From: Halorientalis sp.
GTDB taxonomy: Archaea; Halobacteriota; Halobacteria; Halobacteriales; Haloarculaceae
Direction: 5' to 3'
Assembly: GCF_028275115.1 (NCBI RefSeq)
Contig: NZ_JAQCNH010000078.1
Span: forward strand, 1 to 64,000
Length of the DNA stretch: 64,000 bases
Shown: positions 8,462 through 16,940 of the stretch, piece by piece
How the letters are laid out: every line of letters begins with the position of its first letter
Numbering within the stretch: position 1 is the first letter of the stretch
Made by a program: the position numbers and the translations under genes
Notes under the pieces: generated by a model
What the model was told of the DNA's origin: nothing
The model's input: only the letters and a program-made list of their open reading frames with translations
Databases searched by the model: none

Positions 8462-8492
8462 CCGCACCGCCTCGACTCATCACACAACACAC

Positions 8493-9803
8493 ATGCCAGA
8501 ACCCAACGACACCGAAGGAACGGTCGCGCTCGCCTTCTCCGGCGGGCTCGACACGACAGTCTGTGTACCGCTACTGAAAGACGAGTACGGCTACGACGAC
8601 GTGATCGGCGTCACCGTCGACGTCGGCCAGCCGGCCGAGGAGTTCGACGAGGCCGAGGAAACCGCCGAGGCACTGGGCCTCGATCACTACGTCGTCGACG
8701 CGAAAGCCGAGTTCGCCGACCTCTGTATGGATGCCGTCAAGGCAAACGCCACGTACCAGGGCTACCCGCTCGGGACCGCGCTGGCCCGCCCGGTCATCGC
8801 CGCCGCGATTCTCGGAGTCGCTGAGGAGCAGGACTGTACCGCCCTGGCTCACGGCTGTACCGGGAAAGGCAACGACCAGCTCCGCTTCGAGACGGTCTGG
8901 CGCGACTCGGACATGGACGTCCACGCGCCCGTTCGCGAACTCGGCCTGACCCGCGAGTGGGAACAGGAGTACGCCGAGGAAAAGAACCTGCCCGTCGAAG
9001 GTGGCGACGGCGGCCGCTGGAGCATCGACACGAACCTCTGGAGCCGTTCGGTCGAGGGCTCGGAACTGGAAGACCCCAGCCACGTTCCCGGCGACGAAAT
9101 ATACGAGTGGACGGCGAGTCCCAGCGGCAAAGCGGCCGAACTCGTCGACGTCGAGTTCGAGGAGGGCGAGGTCGTCGCCATCGACGGCGAGGCGCTGAGC
9201 CCCGTCGCGGTCATCGAACAACTGAACGAGCAGGCCGGCGCACACGGCATCGGGCGCACCGACACGATGGAAGACCGGATGCTCGGGCTCAAGGTACGCG
9301 AGAACTACGAACACCCCGCGGCCACGGTACTCCTGGCGGCCCACGACGCTCTCGAAGGACTCGTCCTCACCGAGGAAGAGCGGAGTTTCAAAACAGGAAT
9401 CGATCAGGAGTGGGCCGAGAAGGGGTACCAGGGGCTGGTGAACGCCCCTCTCTTCCGCGCGCTCGAAGGGTTCATCGAAGAGACCCAGACACGCGTCACC
9501 GGCACCGTTACGGTCAAACTCGAGGGCGGGCAGGCCCGTCCGGTCGCCCGCGAGAGCGAGTACGCCTGCTACGCGGAGGGACAGGCCTCGTTCAATACCG
9601 AAGCGGTCACAGACGACATCGAACAGGCCGACGCGACCGGCGTCGCCAAGTACCACGGCTTCCAGGAACGCCTGGCAAACACGGTCAGCGAGGCCGTCGA
9701 CAGCGCGGCCGCCGAGGCCGTGACGGACGGGGGTCCTGCGAACGACGCGAGCGGGACGTCGTCGGACGGACCGTCCGACGGAAGCGCCGAACCCGAGGAG
9801 TAG
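8493..9803 (+). CDS. argG: Argininosuccinate synthase
   Basis: A 436-aa enzyme that joins citrulline and aspartate using ATP, the penultimate step of arginine synthesis. The ATP-pyrophosphatase P-loop is AFSGGLDT (residues 14-21). Other family blocks include AHGCTGKGNDQLRFE and RWSIDTNLWSRSVEG. Length to about residue 400 is typical; the last 40 residues are a low-complexity Ala/Gly/Ser/Asp/Glu tail. It is followed after 4 bp by argH. It has a 250-nt leader with its own arginine-rich ORF and hairpins, suggesting feedback on arginine supply. Confidence 0.97.
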   Translation: MPEPNDTEGTVALAFSGGLDTTVCVPLLKDEYGYDDVIGVTVDVGQPAEEFDEAEETAEALGLDHYVVDAKAEFADLCMDAVKANATYQGYPLGTALARPVIAAAILGVAEEQDCTALAHGCTGKGNDQLRFETVWRDSDMDVHAPVRELGLTREWEQEYAEEKNLPVEGGDGGRWSIDTNLWSRSVEGSELEDPSHVPGDEIYEWTASPSGKAAELVDVEFEEGEVVAIDGEALSPVAVIEQLNEQAGAHGIGRTDTMEDRMLGLKVRENYEHPAATVLLAAHDALEGLVLTEEERSFKTGIDQEWAEKGYQGLVNAPLFRALEGFIEETQTRVTGTVTVKLEGGQARPVARESEYACYAEGQASFNTEAVTDDIEQADATGVAKYHGFQERLANTVSEAVDSAAAEAVTDGGPANDASGTSSDGPSDGSAEPEE

Positions 9804-9807
9804 ACTC

Positions 9808-11370
9808 ATGACCGAGGAACCCACCGACGGCGAGGCGGACGAGACCGGCGACACCGTCGGGGTAGGCTCCGACGAGCCCCCGGTCGCTGACGCTCCTGGA
9901 GACGTGGTCCGCCGGGACCGGTTCAGCGGTGGCCCCGCCCGTGGGTTCCTCTCCTCGCTCGCGGCCGACGAGCGCATCTTCGCCGCGGACCTGGCGGTCG
10001 ACCGCGCCCACGTCGTGATGCTGGCCGAGCAGGGCATCGTCGATACTGGCGACGCCGGCGCCATTCTCGCGGCGCTGGACGACATCGAAGCGGCAGGACA
10101 CGGTGCCCTCCCCCAGGGCGAAGACGTTCACGCGGCCATCGAGACGGCAGTAATCGAACGCGTCGGGCCCGAGGGTGGCCGAATGCACACTGCCCGGTCG
10201 CGCAACGACGAGGTGGCAACCTGTATCCGCTACCGCCTGCGCGGGGACCTACTCAACGCGATTGCGGCCGTCGTCGGCGCACGTGAACAACTGCTCGACG
10301 AGGCCGACGAGCACGCGGCGACGCTGATGCCTGGGTTCACCCACCTCCAGTACGCTCAGCCGACGACGGTGGGCCACTACCTGCTCTCCTACGAGCGGTC
10401 GCTGGCCCGCGACACCGAGCGGTTGTTCGACGCGTACGCGCGAACGAACCGCTCACCGCTGGGTGGGGCGGCGTTCGCCGGGACGCCGTTCGGTATCGAC
10501 CGCGAGCGGACCGCCGAGCTACTCGGCTTCGATTCGGTACTGGCCAACTCGATGGACGGCGCGTCCGCACGCGACTTCCTGCTGGAGGCGACGACGGCGC
10601 TCTCGAACCTGGCGACGACGCTCTCGGGACTCAGCGAAGACGTCGTAATGTTCGCCAGTGACGGGTACCTCGACCTGAGCGACGACTACGCCTCTACGTC
10701 GTCGATCATGCCGCAAAAAAAGAACCCGGACACGCTGGAGCTAGTGCGGGCACGGGCCGGCGACGCACACAGCGCGGTTTCGGGCCTGCTGACGACGCTG
10801 AAGGGCCTGCCACGTGCTTACAACCGCGACCTCCAGCGGGCGGGCCAGTACGGCTGGGACGCCGTCGACGCGGTGATCGGGGCCACCGAGGTCGCGGCCG
10901 GCGCGGTCGCGACCGCCGACTGGAACGTCGAGAGACTCGCCGAGGAGGCCAGTGCAGGCTTCTCGACGGCGACGGGCGTCGCGGACCTGCTGGCGATGGA
11001 GGGGCTTCCCTTCCGGACAGCACACGAACTCGTGGCCAATGCCGCGGACCGGTCGGCCGACCCTGACTACGAGACGCTGGACGCAGCGGCACAGGCGCTT
11101 CTCGGCGAGTCGCTGTCGGCGTTCGTCGACGGCGAGGCCTCGGAACAGGCGAGCGACGAGAGCCGCGCAGCCGTCGAAGCCGCTCTTGACCCCGCCGAGA
11201 GCGTGGCGAGTCGTGACTCGGCCGGCGGGCCAGCACCCGGCGCGGTGGCCGACCAGTTGGCCTCGGCACGGGGCGACCTCGACGCCGACCACGATGCGCT
11301 GGGGGAGCGCCGGGCCGCGCTGGCCGACGCCGAGGACCGACTCCGCGACGAGGTGGCCGGCTATGTCTGA
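9808..11370 (+). CDS. argH: Argininosuccinate lyase
   Basis: A 520-aa fumarase/aspartase-superfamily lyase that splits argininosuccinate into arginine and fumarate. Visible blocks are HTARSRNDEVATC (about residues 128-140), THLQYAQPTTVGHYLL (about 175) and the signature SSIMPQKKNPD (about 298-308), which carries the catalytic serine loop. The first 25 residues are an acidic extension typical of halophiles. It follows argG directly and is probably co-transcribed. The next genes of the pathway have their own promoter region at about 11566. Confidence 0.96.
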   Translation: MTEEPTDGEADETGDTVGVGSDEPPVADAPGDVVRRDRFSGGPARGFLSSLAADERIFAADLAVDRAHVVMLAEQGIVDTGDAGAILAALDDIEAAGHGALPQGEDVHAAIETAVIERVGPEGGRMHTARSRNDEVATCIRYRLRGDLLNAIAAVVGAREQLLDEADEHAATLMPGFTHLQYAQPTTVGHYLLSYERSLARDTERLFDAYARTNRSPLGGAAFAGTPFGIDRERTAELLGFDSVLANSMDGASARDFLLEATTALSNLATTLSGLSEDVVMFASDGYLDLSDDYASTSSIMPQKKNPDTLELVRARAGDAHSAVSGLLTTLKGLPRAYNRDLQRAGQYGWDAVDAVIGATEVAAGAVATADWNVERLAEEASAGFSTATGVADLLAMEGLPFRTAHELVANAADRSADPDYETLDAAAQALLGESLSAFVDGEASEQASDESRAAVEAALDPAESVASRDSAGGPAPGAVADQLASARGDLDADHDALGERRAALADAEDRLRDEVAGYV

Positions 11371-11565
11371 GTTCCGACCCGTTCGCAGGCGACGCGAACG
11401 TCCACGACGTCGGGACGTAGCGGCCCCCCCGCCGCGACCGCGACCCCCGCGAGGGGAAAAAATACCAGAACCATGATACAGCGTTCATGAAATGCCGCTC
11501 AGAAGGATTACGAAGCGGTTAGAAGGTAGTTTGGGTCGTTAATTCTGCTCGACAAGTCCGAAGGG

Positions 11566-11570
11566 TTTAA
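11566..11570 (+). promoter_or_regulatory. TATA element before argW
   Basis: GGGTTTAAGTGG lies about 32 bp before the argW ATG and 230 bp after argH. It suggests that argW-X-C-B-D-E-F forms a second transcription unit, separately controlled from argGH. The rest of 11371-11565 holds a GC-rich run and an AT-rich stretch (GGGGAAAAAATACC at about 11454), with no gene that I can support. Confidence 0.45.
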
Positions 11571-11599
11571 GTGGTAACGAGCGTGAGATGGAGGTACCA

Positions 11600-11764
11600 A
11601 TGACCGAATGCATCGAGTGCGGGGCCGACGTGTCTCTGCACGACGACTTGGAAGTGGGAGAGATCGTCGACTGTTCGACCTGCGGTGCAGAACTGGAAGT
11701 CGTCGACACCGACCCGGTCGAGCTGGACTCGGCACCCGAGCTCGAAGAGGACTGGGGCGAGTAA
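11600..11764 (+). CDS. argW: ArgW/LysW amino-group carrier protein
   Basis: A 54-aa acidic carrier. It has a zinc ribbon with two CxxC pairs (CIECG and CSTCG) and ends in the diagnostic EDWGE, whose terminal glutamate accepts the substrate alpha-amino group. In haloarchaea lysine comes from diaminopimelate, so the partners here make ornithine and the arginine name fits. A second in-frame ATG at 11588 would add four residues (MEVP); the chosen ATG lies directly after GAGGTACCA. It heads the argWXCBDEF group. Confidence 0.93.
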   Translation: MTECIECGADVSLHDDLEVGEIVDCSTCGAELEVVDTDPVELDSAPELEEDWGE

Positions 11765-11796
11765 CGTGGTGACGGCCGCTGCCGGCCGGTGAAAAT

Positions 11797-11918
11797 ATGA
11801 ACACGATAACAGCAGCACTGTCATCAGCACGACACCGCGACCAGAGGTGGCTCGGTTGAACACCGTCGCACGCAGAGCGAGCAACGTGCTCGCGTTCATG
11901 CCGGAGGGATTCACGTGA
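11797..11918 (+). other. Two tiny overlapping ORFs between argW and argX
   Basis: An ATG at 11797, after an AAAATATG stretch, opens a 20-codon frame ending HRDQRWLG. Its TGA overlaps a TTG that opens a second 20-codon frame (LNTVARRAS...EGFT), whose TGA overlaps the GTG of argX. The chain of overlaps could translationally couple argX, but TTG starts are weak and the peptides have no recognisable features. The same gap has a GGCCG/CGGCC hairpin at about 11773-11787. Confidence 0.2.
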
Positions 11919-12829
11919 ATTTCGGAATACTCTATTCGCGCATCCGCAAAGACGAGAAGCTCCTCCTCTCGGAGCTTCGTGACCGGGGCCACGACGTCAC
12001 GAAAATCGACGTTCGCAACCAGCAGTTCGGACTGTCCGAGTCGCCCGCTGACTTCGCTGGCGTCGACCTCGTGGTCGACCGGTGTCTCGCGACCAGTCGG
12101 AGTGTCTACGCCACACAGTTCGTCGACGCCGACGACGTCCCCATCGTCAACCATCCCGACACCGCCGAACTGTGTGCCGACAAGGCGAAAACCAGCCTCG
12201 CTCTGGCCGAGAACGACGTGCCCACGCCAGAGACGACCGTCGCGTTCACCACGGACGCGGCCATGGCGGCCATCGAGGCGTTCGGGTATCCCTGCGTTCT
12301 CAAGCCGGTCGTCGGCTCGTGGGGCCGCCTGATGGCCAAGATCGACAGCCGGACGGCCGCCGAGGCCATCCTCGAACACAAGGAGACGCTGGGCCACTAC
12401 GAACACAAGGTGTTCTACGTCCAGGAGTACGTCGAGAAAGGCGGCGAGGACATCCGCGTTCTCGCCACTGACGGCGACCCCGTCGCCGCGATGGTCCGCT
12501 CCTCGGACCACTGGATCACCAACGCTGCCAAAGGGGCCGAGACCGACGCGTTCGGCCTCGACGACGAGGCACTCGACCTGGTCGAACGCGCCTCTGACGC
12601 CGTAGGTGGCGGCCTGCTCGGCGTGGATCTGATGGGAACTGGAGCCGGTCCCGAGGACGGGTCGGGGAGTAACCAGATGGAGTCTGGCCCGCGGTACACC
12701 GTCCACGAGGTCAACCACACCGTCGAGTTCAAGGCGCTGAACGAGGCGACGGACGTGGACGTGCCCGCTCGCGTCGTCGACTGGCTGGAGACGAAGGCCG
12801 AGCAACAACAGGGGGTGAACGCCCGATGA
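11915..12829 (+). CDS. argX: Glutamate-ArgW ligase (LysX/ArgX, ATP-grasp)
   Basis: A 304-aa RimK/LysX-type ATP-grasp ligase that attaches glutamate to the terminal carboxylate of ArgW, protecting its amino group. Visible are NHPDTAELCADKAKTS (about residues 77-92), KPVVGSWGRLMAKI (about 131-144), QEYVEKGGEDIRV (about 170) and the metal-binding end VHEVNHTVEFK. The GTG at 11915 is chosen because GGAGGG lies 7 bp upstream. It overlaps argC by ATGA. Confidence 0.93.
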   Translation: MNFGILYSRIRKDEKLLLSELRDRGHDVTKIDVRNQQFGLSESPADFAGVDLVVDRCLATSRSVYATQFVDADDVPIVNHPDTAELCADKAKTSLALAENDVPTPETTVAFTTDAAMAAIEAFGYPCVLKPVVGSWGRLMAKIDSRTAAEAILEHKETLGHYEHKVFYVQEYVEKGGEDIRVLATDGDPVAAMVRSSDHWITNAAKGAETDAFGLDDEALDLVERASDAVGGGLLGVDLMGTGAGPEDGSGSNQMESGPRYTVHEVNHTVEFKALNEATDVDVPARVVDWLETKAEQQQGVNAR

Positions 12830-13875
12830 GTACGGATTCCTCGCTGACCGCCTCCGTCGTGGGCGGCACCGGCTTCACTGGCGGTGAACTCCTGCGCCTG
12901 CTGGCCGGGCACCCCGAGTTCGAGGTCGTCCAGGCGACGAGTCGCTCCAAAGCCAACAAAACGGTCGGGCACCAGCACCCCAACCTGCGACATCTGGACC
13001 TGCGCTTCTCCGAACCCGACGATCTGGAGTCGGTCGACGCGCTGTTCGCCGCGACGCCCCACGGCGTCACGATGGAACAGATCGACGAGTTCCGCGACGC
13101 CGCTGGCACCGTCGTCGACCTGTCGGCGGATTTCCGACTCGACACCGAAGCGCAGTACGACGAGTGGTACGACGGCCACAGCCGGTCCGAACTGCTTGAA
13201 AAGGCCGAGTACGCTCTCCCCGAACTGAACCGAGAGCGCCTCGAAGGAGCCGAAATCGTCGCCTCGGGCGGCTGTAACGCCACCGCGACGATTCTCGGAC
13301 TCCTGCCCCTGTTCGAACAGGGCGTGCTGGACGGCGACGAGCGGATCGTCGTCGACGTGAAGGTCGGGTCCTCTGAGGGTGGTGCCGGCGGCGGGGAGGC
13401 CTCCAGCCACCCCGAGCGGTCCGGCGTTGTCCGGCCGTACGCGCCGACGGGCCACCGGCACGAGGCCGAGATCCAGCAGTTCCTCGGCGTCGAGGTGTCC
13501 TTTACCGTTCACGCGGTGGAGATGACCCGCGGCGCGAGCGCGACCTGCCACGTCTTCCCCGACGGTCCCGTCTCGAAGGGCGACCTGTGGGGGGCGTATC
13601 GCAGCCAGTACCAAGACGAACCGTTCGTCGAACTCGTCGCGGGTGGGGGTGGCGTCTACCGCTACCCCGAGCCCAAAGCTGTCGCGGGGACGAATCGTGC
13701 GGAGGTCGGCTTCGAACTCGACCCCGGCAACGGGCGGCTGGTCGTGTTTTCGGCTATCGACAACATGATGAAAGGCTCGGCCGGCCAGGCCGTCCACGCC
13801 GCGAACGTCGCGCTTGGCCTCGACGAGACGGCGGGCCTTTCGTTTCAGGGCCTGCATCCCGTGGGTTCCCCGTAG
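12826..13875 (+). CDS. argC: [ArgW]-glutamyl-phosphate reductase (ArgC/LysY)
   Basis: A 349-aa NAD(P)-dependent semialdehyde dehydrogenase-type reductase. The Rossmann glycine motif is VVGGTGFTGGELLRLL (about residues 11-26). The catalytic cysteine is in ASGGCNATATILGL (about residue 149). The conserved basic motif is RPYAPTGHRHEAEI, and HAVEMTRG follows. It reduces the carrier-bound glutamyl phosphate to the semialdehyde. It begins inside the argX stop and is followed after 18 bp by argB. Confidence 0.94.
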   Translation: MSTDSSLTASVVGGTGFTGGELLRLLAGHPEFEVVQATSRSKANKTVGHQHPNLRHLDLRFSEPDDLESVDALFAATPHGVTMEQIDEFRDAAGTVVDLSADFRLDTEAQYDEWYDGHSRSELLEKAEYALPELNRERLEGAEIVASGGCNATATILGLLPLFEQGVLDGDERIVVDVKVGSSEGGAGGGEASSHPERSGVVRPYAPTGHRHEAEIQQFLGVEVSFTVHAVEMTRGASATCHVFPDGPVSKGDLWGAYRSQYQDEPFVELVAGGGGVYRYPEPKAVAGTNRAEVGFELDPGNGRLVVFSAIDNMMKGSAGQAVHAANVALGLDETAGLSFQGLHPVGSP

Positions 13876-13893
13876 CCCGGAGGTAGATTTTTC

Positions 13894-14721
13894 ATGAGAG
13901 TAACTATCAAAGTCGGTGGCGCTCGCGCGGTCAACCCCGCAGGTGCCCTTTCGGATGTCGCATCACTGTACGACGACGGTGAGGACGTGGCGGTCGTCCA
14001 CGGCGGGTCGACCGCCGTCGACGACACGCTGGAACGACTCGGTATCGAACCGGAGTACGTCGAGACCCCGAGCGGCGTCGTCGGTCGGTTCACCGACGCC
14101 GAGACGATGGAGGTGTTCGAGATGGTCTTCGGCCACCTCAGTACGCAGCTGGTCGCGGGCCTGCAGAGCCTCGACGTGGATGCCGTCGGACTCAACGGCG
14201 TCGACGGGAAGCTCCTCCACGGTCCCCGGAAGTCCGCCGTTCGGGTCGTCGAGGACGGCAAAAAAAAGATCAGGCGAGGCGACCACTCCGGGACGATCGA
14301 ACAGGTCAACGGCGACCTGCTCGAGTCGCTCCTCTCGGACGGCTACGTCCCGGTTGCGGCCCCGCCGATGGCCGGCGCCGATGCCGAGGATGTACTCCCC
14401 GTCAATACGGACGCCGACCGGTCGGCGGCGGCCATCTCGAGCGAACTCGGTGGCACCCTCCTCCTGCTGACGGACGTGGCGGGCGTCTTCGAGGACCCCG
14501 ACGACCCCGACACGCTGATCGAGACCGTCGAGACGGGCGAGGAGTGGGCCGGGTTGGAGACGGCCGCCGAAGGCTTCATGAGCCGGAAGATTATGGCGGC
14601 GGAGGAGGCCCTCGACGGCGGGGCCGACGAGGTCGTAATCGCGGACGCCAACACCGACGAGCCGGTCCTCTCGGCTCTCTCCGGTGGCGGCACACACCTG
14701 TACCAGGAGGCACTACAATGA
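13894..14721 (+). CDS. argB: [ArgW]-glutamate kinase (ArgB/LysZ)
   Basis: A 275-aa amino-acid kinase. It begins with the lysine-glycine motif VTIKVGGARAVNP (about residues 3-15), then VVHGGSTAVDDTLERLG (about 34-50), the substrate loop VVGRFTDAETM, and PVNTDADRSAAAIS (about 170). It phosphorylates the gamma-carboxylate of carrier-bound glutamate. An AT-rich AGATTTTTC sits directly before the start. It overlaps argD by ATGA. Confidence 0.94.
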   Translation: MRVTIKVGGARAVNPAGALSDVASLYDDGEDVAVVHGGSTAVDDTLERLGIEPEYVETPSGVVGRFTDAETMEVFEMVFGHLSTQLVAGLQSLDVDAVGLNGVDGKLLHGPRKSAVRVVEDGKKKIRRGDHSGTIEQVNGDLLESLLSDGYVPVAAPPMAGADAEDVLPVNTDADRSAAAISSELGGTLLLLTDVAGVFEDPDDPDTLIETVETGEEWAGLETAAEGFMSRKIMAAEEALDGGADEVVIADANTDEPVLSALSGGGTHLYQEALQ

Positions 14722-15857
14722 GTGGATTCGTCTTCAACGAGAAACCAATCCAGATTGAACGCGGCGAAGGAGCGTACCTCTACGGCGACGATGGCACCGA
14801 GTACCTCGACATGGGGGCCAGTTACGCCTGCGTCCCGCTGGGGCACAACCACCCTGCAGTCAACGAGGCCGTTCGCGAGCAGTTCGCGGACCTGACCTAC
14901 GTGCAGGCGTCATACCCCGTCGAGACCCGGACTCGGCTGTACGACCTGCTGGCCGACACTGCGCCCAGCGACGTCGACTACACGTGGCTCTGTAACTCGG
15001 GGACGGAAGCCAACGAGGCGGCGCTGAAGTTCGCCCGCTCGGCCACGGGCAACTCCAAAATCGTCGCGACGATGCAGGGCTTCCACGGCCGGACGATGGG
15101 CGCGCTGGCGACCACCTGGAAGAACAAGTACAAAAAGCCGTACGAGCCACTGATGGGCGACGTGGAGTTCGTCCCCTACGACGACCCGGAGGCGATGGCC
15201 GAAGCCATCGACGACGAGACTGCGGCGGTCATCGTCGAACCGGTACAGGGTGAGGGCGGCATCAACCCCGCGACCCGGGAGTTCCTCCAGACCGCGCGGG
15301 TCGAGACCGCCCAGCAGGGTGCGGCGCTGATCTTCGATGAGGTCCAGACCGGCATGGGCCGGACGGGCAGTCTGTGGGCTTCGGAGTGGACCGACGTGGT
15401 GCCCGATATGATAACGAGCGCCAAGGGCTTGGGCAACGGCCTGCCAATCGGCGCGACGCTGTGTCGGGAGTGGATCGCAAAGAACTACGGCTCTCACGCC
15501 TCGACATTCTCAGGTGGTCCCGTCGTCTCGGCCGCCTCCGAGGCGACCGTCGAGACGATTCTCGACGAGGCAGTCACCGAGAACGCGGCCCAGGTCGGGT
15601 CGTACATCCAGGAGCGCCTCCACGCCGAACTCGACGACCACGTTCGCGAGGTTCGCGGCGAGGGTCTGATGATCGGCGTCGAGGTCGGTCGCGGCGCCAA
15701 CCGCGTCCTGAAGGAACTGGCGTTGAACCACGGCGTGCTAGCGCTGCCGGCCGGACGGACGGTGGTCCGGTTGCTCCCGCCGTTGACGATCACCGAGGAC
15801 CACGCCGACGAGGTCGTCGAGGCGCTGGTCGCTACGGTTGCGGAGGACGACGGATGA
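14718..15857 (+). CDS. argD: [ArgW]-ornithine aminotransferase (ArgD/LysJ)
   Basis: A 379-aa class III PLP aminotransferase that converts carrier-bound glutamate semialdehyde into carrier-bound ornithine. Visible are the cofactor-phosphate region CNSGTEANEAALKFAR (about residues 95-110), IFDEVQTGMGRTG (about 205-217) and the Schiff-base lysine in TSAKGLGNGLPIGA (about residue 236). The ATG at 14718 overlaps the argB stop, and a GGAGG lies 8 bp upstream. The 3' end overlaps argE by ATGA. Confidence 0.94.
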   Translation: MSGFVFNEKPIQIERGEGAYLYGDDGTEYLDMGASYACVPLGHNHPAVNEAVREQFADLTYVQASYPVETRTRLYDLLADTAPSDVDYTWLCNSGTEANEAALKFARSATGNSKIVATMQGFHGRTMGALATTWKNKYKKPYEPLMGDVEFVPYDDPEAMAEAIDDETAAVIVEPVQGEGGINPATREFLQTARVETAQQGAALIFDEVQTGMGRTGSLWASEWTDVVPDMITSAKGLGNGLPIGATLCREWIAKNYGSHASTFSGGPVVSAASEATVETILDEAVTENAAQVGSYIQERLHAELDDHVREVRGEGLMIGVEVGRGANRVLKELALNHGVLALPAGRTVVRLLPPLTITEDHADEVVEALVATVAEDDG

Positions 15858-16939
15858 GCGGGACACAGTTCACCAGCCAGAGCAGCATCGACGTGGACGG
15901 GGAGGCCCGACAGTTGCTCGTGGACCTGGTTTCGACGCCGTCCGTGTCGGGCGAGGAGCGCCGCTGTGCCGAGGTGCTGGTCTCCTACTTCGAGGAACAC
16001 GACCGCGAGGTCTGGGTCGACGAGGCCGGTAACGTCCGCGCGCCAGCCGATGATGGCGTCCTGCTGACCTCGCACATCGACACCGTTCCCGGGGACATCC
16101 CCGTCGAGATTCGCGACGCCCGAGACGACGACGTCGACGCGCTCTGGGGTCGCGGGAGCGTCGACGCCAAGGGCCCGCTGGCGGCGATGGCCGTCGCGGC
16201 CGTCAGTACGGGGGCCTCGTTCGCCGGTGTCGTCGGCGAGGAAGTCGACTCTCGTGGTGGGCTCCACCTCGTCGAGGACAGGGCGTCGGCACCCGACGCC
16301 GTTATCAACGGCGAGCCCTCCGGTTGGCAGGGGATTACGCTGGGGTACCGCGGTCTGGTCGGCGGCACCTACGTCGCAACCAGCGAATCGGGCCACACCT
16401 CTCGCCCGGAGAACAACGCCGTGCAGGACGCCATTGCCTGGTGGTCGAACGTCGAACAGGAGTTCGCGACCGACGAGTGGGAGGCCATCTTCGAGCGGGT
16501 GACGGCCAAGCCAACGAAAATCGAGGGCGGCCTCACTGACGACGGGCTCTCCGTCGAGGCGACGATGGCGGTGCAGTTGCGGGTCCCTCCGAGCATGAAC
16601 ACCGAGGAGGTTATCGAGATCACAGAGGGGTATCTGGACGTGGCCGACCGCGTTCACTGGAAAGACAAGGTCGAACCCGTGATGATGTCGCCCCGGACCG
16701 ATGTGGCGCGGGCGTTCCGCGCAGCGATCCGACAGGCCGGGGGCGATCCCCGCATGCTCCGGAAGACGGGCACAAGCGATATGAACGTGTACGCACAGGC
16801 ATGGGACTGTCCCATGGTCACGTACGGTCCCGGCGACTCAGACCTCGACCACGCGCCCAACGAGCACCTGAAACTCGACGAGTACGACCGCTCTCTCGAG
16901 GTGCTCGAAACGGTCACTCGACGGCTTCTGGAGGACTGA
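15854..16939 (+). CDS. argE: [ArgW]-ornithine hydrolase (ArgE/LysK)
   Basis: A 361-aa M20-family zinc peptidase that releases ornithine from the carrier. Metal ligands are visible in LLTSHIDTVPG (His and Asp, about residues 71-79), GRGSVDAKGPLAAM (bridging Asp, about 100), VVGEEVDSRGG (Glu pair, about 127) and INGEPSGWQG. TSDMNVYAQAWDCPMVTYGPG near the end is also typical. It follows argD in a 4-bp overlap and is followed one base later by argF. Confidence 0.93.
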   Translation: MSGTQFTSQSSIDVDGEARQLLVDLVSTPSVSGEERRCAEVLVSYFEEHDREVWVDEAGNVRAPADDGVLLTSHIDTVPGDIPVEIRDARDDDVDALWGRGSVDAKGPLAAMAVAAVSTGASFAGVVGEEVDSRGGLHLVEDRASAPDAVINGEPSGWQGITLGYRGLVGGTYVATSESGHTSRPENNAVQDAIAWWSNVEQEFATDEWEAIFERVTAKPTKIEGGLTDDGLSVEATMAVQLRVPPSMNTEEVIEITEGYLDVADRVHWKDKVEPVMMSPRTDVARAFRAAIRQAGGDPRMLRKTGTSDMNVYAQAWDCPMVTYGPGDSDLDHAPNEHLKLDEYDRSLEVLETVTRRLLED

Positions 16940-16940
16940 C

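Noticed and set aside
8571-10085. 504-codon minus-strand frame across argG and argH
   Set aside because: It spans two conserved genes on the other strand, has no recognisable domain and no TATA box, so it is a shadow.
12415-13857. 480-codon minus-strand frame opposite argX and argC
   Set aside because: Antisense to two clear enzymes; its composition is simply the complement of acidic coding sequence.
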